Shown here: in pieces, positions 1 through 13,455 of the stretch | How positions within the stretch are numbered: the first letter of the stretch is position 1 | How the letters are laid out: each line of letters starts with the position of its first letter | Origin: Paramecium tetraurelia | Taxonomy: Eukaryota; Ciliophora; Oligohymenophorea; Peniculida; Parameciidae | NCBI RefSeq assembly: GCF_000165425.1 | Contig: NW_001798970.1 | Span: 178,173 to 242,172 of the forward strand | Length of the DNA: 64,000 nucleotides | Direction of reading: 5' to 3' | Program-made: the position numbers and the translations under genes | Notes under the pieces: model-generated | The model's input: only the letters and a program-made list of their open reading frames with translations | Databases searched by the model: none | What the model was told of the DNA's origin: nothing

Positions 1-1077
1 ATATCGCAGATGTGCCTTTGACTAACATAGCGAATACAATGTTCATAGGTGAATTATAGGTTGGAAGTGCCTAAGGAAGGAACGCTTTCGACGTTATATT
101 CGACACAGGTTCTGCCTTGACATGTGTTGCTTCAGAACAATGTAAAGATATCGGATGTTAGAAGAGTAAAAGATATAATAGAGCTGACAGTTAATCATTC
201 AATGAGATTGGCAAGTCAGTGGAAATTGTATTTGGAAGTGGAACTTTGAAAGGATTGATAAACAGAGAGAGAATCAGAGTAGATGGTTTAGATTTGAAGG
301 ATGCTTTGTTTATTGAAGTGACTTAATAAATTGGAGACGCATTTCATGAGGGGGAATTCGATGGTATTGTGGGATTAGGCTATCCTCATATGACAGGAGT
401 ACCCACTTTGTTTGATTACATGATCTAATAGCATAAACTACACTCAAATGTGTTTACATTCCATTTGAATAGAGCAACTGGAAATTCAGGGTCATAATTA
501 ATTTTTGGTGGAAGTGACGATTCTCAAATCAAAGGAGAATGGGTGTATCATAATGTTCATGAACAATTCTATTGGTCAATAATGGCAGAATAGATTAAAG
601 TGGGTAATAAGGACACTGGAATCTGTACACATTAACATAAGTGCAAGATGGTTGTTGACACAGGAACCACTTTGTTGACAGGACCAACAAAGGATGTGAG
701 AGCATTGTTGTCAATGATCAGAGTTGAGCCAAAATGCCAAAATTATCCAACAATGCCAGATATCACATTTGTTATTGATGGACATGATTACGTCTTATCA
801 CCTAAGGATTACATTCTAACCATCACATGTAAATATCATCTCTATATCTAATAGAAAAAGGAGTCGAAGCACCTTATCAACATTCATCAATGGATTAGAT
901 TGTTGGTTGTGCTGGAACTATCTTTCCTTTGGATCTACCACCCAAACAGTATGATTTTATATTAATTGTAGAGGTCCCTTATGGATTTTAGGTGATGTAT
1001 TTATTACAAAGTACTCTGCTAAGTTCGATAGAGATAAAAACAGAGTTGGTTTGGCATTAAATAAGAATCTTGAATGA
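1..1077 (+). CDS. Pepsin-family aspartic protease, 5' truncated by window edge
   Basis: The gene is open at the left edge and reads in frame 3 from base 3 to the TGA at 1075-1077, giving 341 visible residues. The first catalytic motif, FDTGS, lies at about 99-113 and the second, VVDTGTT, at about 651-671, the spacing of a two-lobed A1 (pepsin/cathepsin D-like) protease. The C-terminus has the usual [10 protein letters not shown] block followed by the flap end KNRVGLAL. Two introns are needed: 829-854 (26 nt) and 949-971 (23 nt), both GTA...TAG. Such enzymes cleave proteins at acidic pH in lysosomes or food vacuoles, or are secreted. The signal peptide and propeptide would lie upstream of the window, so location is inferred. 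The TAA and TAG codons inside are glutamine, not breaks. Confidence 0.93.
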
Positions 1078-1108
1078 AATCATTAAAATAAACATATCGA
1101 ATAATTAA

Positions 1109-1990
1109 TCACTCATTTGTACTAAAGTATTATTGAAATGTCTGCAACGCTTCACTATTGTATATCAATCGGACATCCTCTTTATTAAGTTATTCGAATG
1201 CTTGATCCTCGTAGCCTCTGTCATCATGTAAACTAAGAGTAGACTTCTTAGATGGCAACAGAGTCTCCATCTTATCTCTCTCTGCCTATTCCCCTTAATT
1301 ATAAGGGGAGATCTTATGGAATATTCTAAATATCGTATCTATGAAGATGAGACATTCCATCATTGAATGGAATTTAATTGACGCTTGTTCACTCTAATCA
1401 TCATATTTAGACATTTGACCACGAGTTGATATCATTTATTCTAAGTACAATAAGAGTTGAGTGCATTGATCGATTCCTTGACCTAACAAAGTGGGAGGGC
1501 CTGTTCTTTTCTACTTCTCTTTTCCCAATCGAAAGAATGTAATCATTATGTCTATATTAAACTATTTGATTCTTGCCATATATCTCTTTTTTACTGCCTT
1601 GTTTTACACATAAGACTCACTCAATCCAATTAAGTACTTTATGATGAACTTCATTGTGCACACTTTCAATACGCTGGGTGGTCTCTTCTGAAATTAATCA
1701 GACAATTCAAACCAAAATTAATTAGTATACAAATCATTCCTCTTCATTTGTTGAAACATACTATGTTCTTCTGCTTAATTGAATTCAGATCTATTGATGT
1801 TACTATCTATGTAATATCTCCATCTATATTCACATAAAGAGGGTGTCATTTTATTGTAAAAGAATATTTTATTCATCTAACTTGAAATTTGAGAAAAATC
1901 ATTCTGGAAATGCTTTTGCAATTTCAATAATAAATCATCTTCTTATGAATTCCACTTAACCTTATCCAGTTACTGTAATTCAATGTCCAT
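1109..1990 (-). CDS. Myb/SANT-like DNA-binding protein
   Basis: A single exon of 293 residues runs from ATG at 1990 to TGA at 1109. The first ~110 residues look like Myb/SANT repeats: a WNSQEDDLLLKLQ helix, then a segment ending in CEYRWRYYI that resembles the QCRxRW signature, then a second helical unit with NQFWFELSDQF. The rest is polar and lacks a domain I recognise. Myb repeats normally bind DNA in the nucleus as transcription or chromatin factors; here that role is inferred from the pattern only. It converges on the aspartic protease, with 31 bp between the two stop codons. An upstream 5' exon cannot be excluded. Confidence 0.7.
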
Positions 1991-3144
1991 TAATAACAAA
2001 TATATTTAGGATTCTCATAGTCAATTTTAATTAATATATATATTTTAAAATCATTTTATTATTTATATCAATCATCTTATAATTAAATGCAGTTTTTTTG
2101 GATGTAATCTCAGATAACGCCCATATTAATTGTAATATAAAAAGGCTGAATATCACCTTAGATAATTCAAACTCATCGAATTAAATAAGTTTTCCATTCT
2201 TAAAATAAAAAAAATATAATTAATATTCGATCTTTCTCATATAAGAGTTCTCTTAATATCTAACTAATAATTCATTGACTCTTATTCTCAAATTGTAATC
2301 TTTTAAAAATGGTAAAAATGAAAAGTTAAATATTAATGTAGACCTGTTATAATATATGTGAATTCGATTTTACAACACAAAACAATAAGATTAAATCATA
2401 ATATCTAAATTGCTAATTGACAAGAAGATTTAATATTTTATATTTAATAAATACTATTTACAGTATCAAATATAAAATATATCCTTTTTTTATCAATAAT
2501 CCAAAAATACTTACTATTTTTCTAGACTAATTATTCTCAATAAGAGTATAATATCAGAAGTAGTTATTGCAAATACAAATTAAATCATTAATTAGACTCA
2601 GAAAATCCCTGATGATATCAATTATAGTAAAGCCAACACTTAATTAGCTAAGTTTACACTTTAACAAATTCCATTGTAATATAATTAGTTAATGAATTTA
2701 TATTTTATAAAAAATCTAATCTAATGACATATGATGAAGTTAAGGATAAAAATTAATAATTCTGAAATTCAAGTAGATTTTGTTTATATTCTCTCCAAAA
2801 AAGTAATGAAATTTGTAAAAATCATGAGGTCAATTTAAGATGAAATAATTTAGTTTGATTTTAAATAAACCCTTCTTATTTATAACACCCATCGATTACT
2901 CTTCTTAAAAAGGGAGGAAACAAATTAAGATATTTCGCATGGATCTAAAGATATATTTGGTATTACTAATATACATAATTGTTATACTAAAATTCTCAAT
3001 AATTGTACCGATGTTGTTAAAAGCAAATGGATTTTCAAATACAAATATAAATGAATTGAATTTATGGCAATACTGAACCAAGATTGTGAGAGCAACAACG
3101 AGAAGTAGTTCACAATTATTTTATAATTAATTTGTATTCGTTGA
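1991..3144. other. AT-rich region without a firm gene
   Basis: This is very AT-rich sequence between the Myb-like start and the next gene. One ciliate-code ORF (about 2525-2727, +) ends in TGA, and a second in the same frame begins a few bases later (ATGATG at 2731) and runs to TGA 3052-3054 (107 aa). Both read like protein but match nothing I know. With TGA as the only stop and this base composition, ORFs of 60-110 codons occur often by chance. A decayed gene is possible but unproven. Confidence 0.35.
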
Positions 3145-3870
3145 ATGCACATAAATAAATTATCTGAGCATCAAAACTAAAAAAGTGGGTCATTTGTACA
3201 TTTGTCTCCGTAAGCTTATGAGGCCTTATAAACATTAGAGTAAATTAAAAAGAATAACATACTTCAGCAGAATTCCTAAATCGTTAGAAGAGTTTCATCA
3301 CAATATGTTCAATAGCCTTCTCAAAAAAATTAATAGAGAACATCCAGTTAATTGCAGGCTTCTCCAATACAGCAGAGAAAAGAGCTCTAAACCAATTCAT
3401 CATTATCATTCATCAGAGGAGCTCTATAGTCAAATCGCACCAACAAAATGGAAACAGAGGGTAGTCACAAACCAAATTCATAAACTGAAAGATAGATTAG
3501 TTAACAGCAAACTCTGGGCAAATCGGACGAGCCTACTCCATTCTTCAGAGACACTTTATCAAGTGACCGCAACAAATGCAACTAGACTAGCTTAAGCTAA
3601 TATTTGTCTAGACATCAATTTTAATAGCAATTCAAATATATCAATGAAGAATTATAAGCATTTAAATAATAGGTCGAAAACGATGTCTTGATTGAGACTG
3701 TTATCACCAAATTTGAATCCCCCAAAGACAATTCCAAAAATAGTCAGCTCTTTGTAGACCAATCTTAAAAGGAGAATTTTTCTCCTACAAACCAAATTAA
3801 TGATGAAAAAGCAATTGATCCTAAATCAGATCCTCTCTCTCGATAATCAAATCAAGATTATGGAAGATGA
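3145..3870 (+). CDS. Q/S/K-rich uncharacterised protein (upstream ORF of an overlapping pair)
   Basis: In frame 1 this ORF runs from ATG 3145, right after an in-frame TGA at 3142, to TGA 3868-3870, giving 241 residues. It is rich in Gln, Ser, Asn and Lys and ends in KSDPLSRQSNQDYGR. I recognise no domain. The overlapping frame-2 ORF at 3305-3595 is a shadow: frame 1 keeps the Q/N/S-rich composition typical of ciliate proteins through the same stretch. The next ORF starts at 3860 in frame 2, so the two overlap by 11 nt. No GT...AG intron of normal size between 3689 and 3868 joins them convincingly, so this could be the first half of one gene split by a one-base indel. Confidence 0.6.
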
Positions 3871-4585
3871 AGAAACTAAAATTGCTCTTGACCCTTAGAA
3901 ATCAAAGAAGAAGTAAAATACTACTCATTCCCCTTCCAAGTAATAGATTGTTGAAAGTCTATATGAAAGAGCGTAAAAGAAGCAATCGAATTTCTAAAAA
4001 CTATTTGAGGAAACTCAGATAAGCAAAGAATAGAATGTATTTAAAGAGTGTACTTTTATTCCAAAGATAAATAAGTAGAATATATCTGGAAATTTTATGG
4101 AGCGCTTGGATGATTGGATCAAGAGGAAAAACAAAAAGATCACTTAACAACAAGAGCAAAGCTAGGAAAGAATAATGAGAGAGTGCACTTTTAGTCCTTT
4201 ACATAAACAATTAAATAAGACCAATCTCAGTCACACAGCAGTTTATTAAAGAAATCAAGAGTGGTAGAATAGGATAAATATAAAGAAACAAAAGATGAAG
4301 GCCTAAAACTCATTTATACAAATGAGTGCAAAAAAGGAGTAGAGCACTCCAAAAAAAATACACAAGAGATCTAGTTCATAATAATATTAGATTGATCTTG
4401 CTAAAATATTATAATCAACAAATTCTTAAAATACCACGAAAAGGGTAAAACAATAATCTCCTATCCTAACTGAAATTCAAAGTGGAATTCTTAATGCTTC
4501 AAATAAGAAAATTGAAAATGTAGACACGAAGTATTAACAACTATGTGAAATGGCAAATAGGATTAAAGCCAAATCTAAAAATTGA
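3860..4585 (+). CDS. Basic coiled-coil-like uncharacterised protein (downstream ORF of an overlapping pair)
   Basis: Frame 2, ATG 3860 (MEDEETK) to TGA 4583-4585, 241 residues. The middle carries two similar modules: one with ESLYERAQKKQ...FKECTFIPKIN and one with WIKRKNKKITQQQEQ...MRECTFSPLHKQL. This repeated C-T-F-x-P pattern after a charged helix is common in ciliate cytoskeleton-associated proteins, but I cannot name a family. The tail is lysine-rich and low in complexity. The protein reads fluently from residue 1, so it may be a real separate gene, yet its start lies inside the end of the preceding ORF. It converges on the large protease gene, with 172 bp between stops. Confidence 0.62.
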
Positions 4586-4757
4586 TATTTTTAACTTTTG
4601 CAGATATATTATCAGTAGTATTATTTTTATGCGATTTTAATTAATAAAATAAATTTATGATTAACTTATGTGTCTGTTTTATATAAATCCTTCAATCTAA
4701 TCGCAAGCAGAGATTTAAACTGTAAATATTTAATATTAATAATAATTCTGAAATAAC

Positions 4758-7700
4758 TCACTTAAATTCAAAAGTACACATTTCACAAAAGTGGTTTAAA
4801 TTTGATTGTAAGAATGTACAAACTGGACATTGCATTTGATCATCCATTTTTGCTCCTGTTTCTGGTTTAAGATTGGGCATGAAGACTTGTACTTCTTCAT
4901 CGATTCTCACTCTAAAATAAATGCAAATCTATACTGCTTCTTTGCTTATTATTATGGAGCAGAGCTAGTCTAATCATTATAATTAATGTCCATGGTTTCA
5001 ATGAACATTCCCCAATCCATGGAAGGGATTGTCTTCATAATTGTAGTCAAGTAAACAGTAGTACGAGGAGGAACAACCTTGCAAATTTTAGCTGGATGTC
5101 TAATGATATTTTGGATTAGAAGTACTTAAAATTGACCATAATATCTGGATCAAGGGTAATCTAATAGGTTATATGTAGGGTTTGATTGGTAGTATTGTTC
5201 AACATGAATCTCTTCAGCATTGGAGCAATTTGAATATCTACATCGCAGTGTATCAGTTATTGTGGGGTCTCTCCAAATTAGCTAAAAGTAATAGAATCTT
5301 TACTTACACAAGAGGGATTGTATTATTAGCCTCACTCTACTTATTTGATTCTACGATGTGTTCCAATTCCATTGAGAACTGAGATAGTTGCATCATTGAA
5401 TCTTATTCGGCCTTGCTTTATTCGGCAGTAGGATTGGCATCAGTTCCAAAATCAATTCCATCAATTACATCCTTCTTTTTTGGAAGAGGAGGAGGTTTTG
5501 GAATAGTAAAGGATCCTTACTTTTAGATAAGGTTGTGGATATTTGATGAAGCATCTATTTTCACTGTCTACAAGTAAATGTTATCATATAATATGTTGCT
5601 TGGGAAGACACTATTGGTTGTCATAGTAGGTTTAGATTCAGCAAAATGGATAGTGGATTCATAACACTCTAGGATGACTCCATCTACTTATACGACACTT
5701 GAAACTAGTTCTGTCTGGATTGTGTTGCCTATGATGTAGATTGGTTGAATGGAATCATAGAAGCCAATTTCTGTAACTTAAGAATAGTAGTTCTTAAATT
5801 ATTGCCAGAATTGGAATGTTTCTTCAACTTCCTTTTGTTTATTGAAAAAGATGGTTGTTGCTATCACTGGATACTTTTTACAATCATCCAAAAATTCATT
5901 CAGGAATCCTTCAAACCAATCTGTGTATTTGGAGTATAAATAACATGGGGGTGGTAGATTAACCAAATAAGAAAATACTAATTTGTTTGCATTAGCAGCA
6001 GCCAGAACCATCTTCATCATTTGGATAGCCACATTTTAAAATCTCTTTTAATTCTCAAATAATAAATTCAAAATGGAAAGATTATCATTTTGAGAACCGA
6101 TATGAGATTAGTAAAGTATGCTTTGATAAGATAAATTGGTTGAGCAACCTGTTGTGTATTTGTCTTGATAATTAGGTTCTGGAAAACCAAGTAACCATTC
6201 AATACGCTCTTATTGATAAGAATCATAGATGTTAAGTAGATTGTAGGCTAGACCTAAGAATTACCCTATAATTTCATAGTTGGCTTTGTTGATTTCTTCA
6301 ATTAACACCTCAATCACAGATCTAGATAGAGGTTCATTATCGAATACCATTCTCTAGATGATCAGCTTAACTGTTTCGAAATCCTGACATTCTATCAACG
6401 CTCTTTTATAAAAGATTTAGGTTTGGAGACAAATCATATCATTTTTTGATAACACATAATGCTGGTCTTACAATAAGTAGTAAATGCATTAGAAAAGTTA
6501 AGAATAGTATGGGACAACCATTTTGCTTGCCATTGTTATTTTCTTCTCAGAGATGAATTCATAAAATTACGTTTTTTGTAATCCTTAAGGAGATTACTTT
6601 TCCATAAAGAAATCCGCAAAAATTGAAACCAATTCTATTTAACTAGCAAATTTGACGTTGATTGTTGATGATTTGACAAAATCCTTCCAAAAAGTGAAAT
6701 ATTGAGTGAATTTAGTTGGATTTTTGGCAACATCATTTTATAGTTTCTGTAGTAGATCTAATAAGAACCTCATCACAACTTGATCGCAACTTACTGATGA
6801 ATTATCTGGCTATAGAACTTAGAGTAATTCAGTGTTCAATTAAAGAGCATGAATGTAAACCATGACATTTATATAATGCAAGAGGATTTGCTGGATAGCT
6901 TATCTAATAGTGTAATCAGGAGCACACAATAATACATTAAATACTCTCTATTGACGATCGACTATCAGTTGTCGGAAAACATAAAAAGCACCTGTTGGTA
7001 TTATGTTAATGAGATTCATGATGATAAGCACATAACTTTTGATAGTGGAATGATCAGATGACCTAGCAATCAATTCTATTGCTGTGTATGTCATATTGGA
7101 TAGCAATAATTGAATATTTTCAGTTCCCTGTAGGTCCTAATAATTATTGTAAATGCCAAAATACTAAGGGACCTATTCTGGATTTGTGATTAACGTGTAA
7201 TCCTTAGGATATGGAAAAGCCTCTCCAATTTCCTTAACAAACCTAAAGAACTCCTCACTGTAAACATGTCTCTCTACCATAAATCTGTGATTATCATGCC
7301 AAATTTCCTAATACAAAGAGTCTGGTATGTGTTGTTATGTCATAGTTTTATAATCTAATTTATATGTAAGTTCCTGATTGTTCTCCTCTTAAATGACACT
7401 ATCGAATTTCTGCATAATCTCTTGCTTTTATTGTAGATCAGCGAATTTCAATTCGACTTGTTCTTTCTGGATTCTCTCGTAGACTAAGATGTAAGCATTA
7501 GTACTACTGCCAGACTCTTGAAAGTCCTGGCCATCTTCTGTATCTTTGCCTCCGTAACATTCATATGGTAATCTTTTCACATCGAAATCTTCAATCACAG
7601 AATCATTGAATTTCAACCACTTTTCATCCTTGGTATTAATCAAACTATAATAATGTCCATATAAAGCAGTTCCTTTGTGAACTACAACTCCTTTCAATTT

Positions 7701-10700
7701 GTATTAGTAATATGATTGCTATTTGATGTCAGAGTTAAGCAATCCTTCTCTTGTATACTATTATAGATTTAGATTGTGTGGGAATTCCAAACGAGTGCTT
7801 AGTTTTTCATTCATGAAGATATCTAGATTGAATACAATTCTTTGGATATGTACTATCAATACATTTGGTAGGGTTTGTAAACATTGACGTTTGATGAGAT
7901 CATTCTTTTGTTTGCATTATTCACAATAGTAATCTTTGATGACCTCTCCATTAATCATGCTTTCAAAGGATTCATGGATTGATTTAACACCTTTGACTTT
8001 TACTGAAAGAGTGTAAAACAGATCAAATTTCTCTCTCATATTTTTGCATCCACTACATATCATTTAACTGCAAGTCTACCCACCATAAATGGATTCAATA
8101 AATTGTTGCCAACCTTTATTCTTTAATTAATTATCCAGACGATCAAAAAACTGATTTAAGAATTCTTAAGCATCTTACTATAAGGATACATTGACTGGTT
8201 GATTATCGTAATCCTTAAAAGAATAACAAAAATGTTGAGGATTGAAATCGGGTCTTTCACTCAATTCTAAATAAGCAAGTAATCTCTAGAATTGGTGAAT
8301 AGAGTTATCATCTATTTGATGTTCTAGACCCTGATTGTCTTTGTAATTAACCACTTTGTTTTCAACACCATCCTCTGCTCTCAACATACTGTATCTGAAT
8401 TCTGGAGTCATAAAGAATTGCTGCATCATGGCATTCATGTAACAAATGCATCCCAAATTTCGGATGCCAACAAAACCGTGGTATGTTTTGGGATTCAATT
8501 TTATGTCAAATCCACTAAAAATAATGATTTGGTAAATGATTATATTTAAATCCAACAGTTCAGGATTGTAATTCTATTTCAAATACAATATTATTATTCT
8601 ATAAACAATCTTTCTACTCTCGGGAGATTTGCTCTTCACATAATCTGGAGTATGTTACTTCTAGGGAGTAAGTTAAAATGTATTTAAATGGAAACAAAAT
8701 AAATGAACTTGGTATAAGTACATGATCAATTGTTATGTCAATATACTTTGATCCACAATACTCAAACTTTCTAAAATGGACAGCAAACCTGTGAGAGTCT
8801 TATCTGATGTCAACCCAATTCTTGATTCCGTTGGCTCATATTCTTTTAGCTATGTAATGATATTCTCTGCAAACTGCCTATCACTGTATTTAGATTCCTG
8901 AATCAACTTTGCCAATAAATCGAAATATGATTAAGAATCCTTATTTTCATTTTTTGGGAATTATTCAATCAACATACTTATCAGAGTTCTCCCCAATTGA
9001 TTCTAACATTTGAAAATCAAATACAAAGAGTTTCCTGCAAACTTTCTTATTAATAATTGTTTTGGAGCATACAAAAATTATTCGTACCTTTACTTTATTG
9101 ATTGGATTGAAGAAACAAAGTAATCATAACAATCTCCTAGATTGAATCCAACGATGGTTGTGATTAAGATTAAAGCAAATTCTATTATAAATCTATCATC
9201 AGCGATATCCACTTGCATTTTGATGATGTATTTTAGTAAATCAACATAATCTATTTGTACATCTAAGCCATCCATAAACTTGACTAATTCTAGGAAATCT
9301 TCAGTCTCCTTCACTCTCAATACGGGTTTATTGTCAGATTATGAAGGGTAAGTGCCATCAATTATCTATGCGATGATATCAAATGTTGCTTAAATTGGTT
9401 GTTTAACGTGTTGCTGAATTTGATAGATATTCTTGAATTAGGGTTGGAATTAAGCAGCTATGTGTCGACTGAGAATATTCAAAATCAGGCATTACACCAA
9501 TTTAACAATCTTAGTGTCTTCTTATTCTAAATTATTTAAAATGAATTGCAATTATTTGAACCCTCCATATTTAACAAAGTTTCTACAATATTCTTCAGTG
9601 TATAAAAGATGTTCTATAATTTTGATTGAATATATTAATTGATATGATCTATCCTTAGTGAAATCTTCAAAGTTAAGTATGCGTTATTTGGCTGCTTCAA
9701 AAACTGGCAAAGAACACAATAACTTCCAACATTCCTAAGCAACCTCATCACTTTGATTAATGAAGTGAAACATCAATCTATAGAATCTTTCATTGTGAGC
9801 CAATTGATAACGAGGCAATTTCTGTTCATCCAAGTCAATTTCATCATTATCTATTAATGTTAAATCATTCTTATAACCGAATGAATGCAAGTTCTTCCAA
9901 ACTATAGACGAGATCTTTTATTAAATACAACAATCCTCATAAAAAGATATAAAGTTTTCAACTGCTAAATATCCTTTCTATTCTCCATACAAGACCCACA
10001 CTTCCTTGATTTTCCTTCCATCCTTAAAACTCTCATCATTTGCAGCCTTCACTCCAAAACTCGACAATTGCTCTGAACTCATCTTACCGTCTGTTGAATA
10101 CAACTCAAACAACTTATGCAAGACTTTAATAAATTTAGGTGTTAATTTGTTATCCTCAACCAAAGGCAATTAAGGAATTGGCTTTGTCTTTCTTCTGTAC
10201 ACATTTATCACTTCACTCTTTCTGACATTCATCTGTTTCAATGTCTTACCATTATCTGTATCCTACACTGTCACCCCATTTCTGACTAATTTCACCTATT
10301 CCCAATTAGTTTATAACTCTTTTGCTATCACTCTTCTCAATTCAAACATAGTCATTCTAGAATACACCTTTATTGTTGTTCTGTTACTAGGAGCTCCATC
10401 TCCCATGTCATTTATGATATTGATACTAAATCCGTCACCTTTCACTAATCCATCCAATGAAAGCAAGGATCCAACACCCTTCGTTTCAGTTTCATTCAAT
10501 AAATTTCTCAGAACTTCCAAGCATTTAAGTATTGTCTATTCGTTTGTACAATCCATCTTATCCAAGATCCTGTCTATGAATTGTTCTTATTGTGATAAAT
10601 TCAATTTCACTAACAATTAAACTGCTTTATCCAATTGGGAATTAAACACTATGTGCCATAAATATTCAATTCCTATAATTTAATTCACATCCGCTAGTAG

Positions 10701-13455
10701 AGACAATTCAATTTGCTAGTCGTTTTCATTTACATTTGTATTGGTCATACTGATCACATTTCCATATTGATCACAATTTTAATTCACGTTTGATTATTGT
10801 CTATGTAATCGATGCTGTTTTTAATTTATATAGTACAATATTGCCTAAAAGCAATTGAATGCACTTTCAGTGAGATGAGAATCTGAATTCAACAATCGAC
10901 TGTAAAATGTATCTAATTAAGTTTGACTGAATTACTCATCTTTCTCTACTAAATCTCTTAACCAATTACTGGCCATGTCGCATTCCTATTTACAAATAGG
11001 TCTCAAAATCAACTCATTCCAAATCAGATCTAAAAACTATTGATCAATGATATCTGTAGCAGTGCCATTAATTTTAATTAAAGTTTTAATCAATAGAATT
11101 CTTTCTTATAATTTATTCATATATCTTGCTGTTTCTTATAGGTTCTCTGCATTAATGACTCTATTTGAAATACGAAGATTCTCTATGTTTTATCTTAATA
11201 TTTGATGTATATTAGATTGTTGGATAAGCTCCTTCACAAATTCATCTTATGTGATCTCCTCCACTTTGCTTTCAGTGTTAGTAGATTATTCAATTTCTTC
11301 TTTGATTTTCTATGTAAGCATAAGATTGGGATTGTTCTACACAAATGGGTAAGTCATAACTTAAGAAGGTTAGGTTTCTACATTATTAGCTGGTAATTGT
11401 GGTTATTATTATGGCTATTGTTTTGATGGAAATGAACATATTAAATGAGATAATGTTTTGATTGACGAACTCTCTACTTTCATTTATTATATATTAGACA
11501 TCAATTTCTGAACCATTTAAACTTTAATTTCTTTAATCTCTAGATTCTTGATCAAATCACAAAGATATGACCTTGATTTATCTTCTAATGCCTGCTTTTA
11601 TGATGAACCAGCATATTCGATTATTCTCCATAAATTATCGATTGTCATAATAATCAATTCTTAATTTTTAATTTAATATCTATTCATCTCAAATAATAAT
11701 TAAACATGCTCAATCAATATTTAATCCTCTTTCAATTATTTGATTTGTTCCATAAAGAAAATCACATGATAATCTCTCATAGCAAAAGCAATTTCATTTA
11801 TCAATTTAAAAATGATGGGTCTCAATTCATTATCATTTTACTACATCAAATCCCAGATCATAGACATATGTTTGGCAGTAAATGCATTATCGATGTTCAA
11901 ATAAATTCTAATCAATTCTTTAGTTCTCTCCAATAGTTGCAGATGCGTATTGTGATGAAGCAATGTCTCCATGATGTTCTCAGAATCAATCCATTACAAG
12001 ACAGTTTAGGGACACTTGTCAAGACTAGCTTACTTCAACATATCAGTCAATAACTTTAATCCCATAATTTTCTTATCCAAGAAATTGCAATTGAAACAAA
12101 CCTACACAAATTCCAAACTCAACTTTTAAAGCCATTCTCTCCTTTGATCCTCACTCATAATTCTATCCAAGAGTACTTTAAAGGCTTGGATAATCAAATT
12201 CATCTTTTCTCTTCCCATGTTTCTCAGGGTTTGCTCATCCGAATGAAGCAGAGTTTATCTCAATCCCTGCAATTTTGGAACATACTCTTAACAGAATGAT
12301 CTGAACAATTAAGCATGAATGTTGCCAATAGCAGACATGTAATTGGCTAGAATATCCACTGATTAGATGTTGAGTATCTTTTCAAATCCTCCAAAATAAC
12401 CAAAATAATTGATGAATTAAATTAAAAGGAAACTCTTTGATTGCTTAGGTCTCAAGATGGCATGGAACTTCTCCTCCTAATAGTCTTATTCATATAGGAT
12501 ATCATAACTATCGTCAATGTATTATTCAATTGAATTGAATTTCCTTACGATGTGATCGCCAGATAGTGCCAATCGAGGATGACATGCAGTTATTTATTCG
12601 TCATGATATTTGTTATAACCAATGTATTTCATCTGAGTTCCATCGTCTATGGAATTTCCATCCTCTGTATAAAATCGAAATGCCACATTGTATTTTAGAA
12701 TTTGCTCAATATCCTGATCCTCTATGCGCTCTTAGATGGTGCTCAACACCCATTTATCTGATTGAGTTGCCAAGATCACCTAGCCTACTTAAAGATTGAA
12801 CATTTGATCTAATCTTTGAGATCGAGTCCTGTATGGCATGAGATTGCCACTTCTTATATTGTAAATATGTTTGACGGACTGCTCATTTAAATATCTAACC
12901 TTTATGCTATCCTCAGTGCGTTCTTCGACCACTCCTCTTGACCAATTCAATCTGGCAGTGCTACGACAGTTGCGCAGACAATCTACGTAAGCTCCTTCTT
13001 AAAGTTGATCGATGAATTACTTATATTGAGGATTGAGAGAGTAAGAATATTTAATGAACTAACTTTATTCAATTGATTACTTGATCATGCCATTCAGTAC
13101 GATGTGCATTATGCTCATATATCATACGAGACGGATCCATTATGGTCCTAAACATTTAGCTTACCTTCTCATCTTAGAGATTATTGGAAATGTATTTCAA
13201 CACACACTTTATGAATGACTCTATATTGAAAAGCACTCTATCAGGATAAGCTTTATGATTGATGACGAAATTCACACATATGTTTACTAACTCTGGCAAA
13301 TATTGTCGACCATCTGCGGTGACAGTCTCCTCCATATACTACTCCACTCGTTATAATGCTTGCAGAATCGCTTCATATTACTATTCACTCTTGGCTGTCT
13401 TTAACTTATCCACTTAAGGCACCAATTATTTCATAGCCTGTATTTCTTCACTCAT
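4758..13455 (-). CDS. Giant ubiquitin-specific protease (USP9X/USP34-like) with C-terminal RanBP2-type zinc finger
   Basis: The largest gene here: ATG at 13455 (MSEEIQAMKQLVPQ) to TGA at 4758, about 2,870 residues with several short introns. I placed introns near 5298 (26 nt), 5111 (26 nt) and 4910 (23 nt). The long N-terminal part is helical and lacks a motif I can name. The USP core lies at about 8550-7430: Cys box NLGCICYMN (usual form NLGxTCYMN, so T is I here), QQDAQEFL box, zinc-finger cysteines in ICSGC and YYCEQC, and His box ALYGHYYSLI followed by WLKFNDSV. The extreme C-terminus has CPVC...FCEMC, a RanBP2-type finger. USPs remove ubiquitin from substrates; length and layout suggest the USP9X/USP24/USP34 group. 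Catalytic Cys, His and Asp are all present. Confidence 0.9.

Noticed and set aside
3305-3595. 96-codon standard-code ORF as a gene
   Set aside because: It is a shadow. The adjacent frame stays open from 3145 to 3870 with ciliate code and has the composition of a real protein.
5182-6032. Short ORFs on both strands around the USP C-terminus
   Set aside because: They are fragments or shadows of the minus-strand USP gene, broken only because TAA and TAG were treated as stops.
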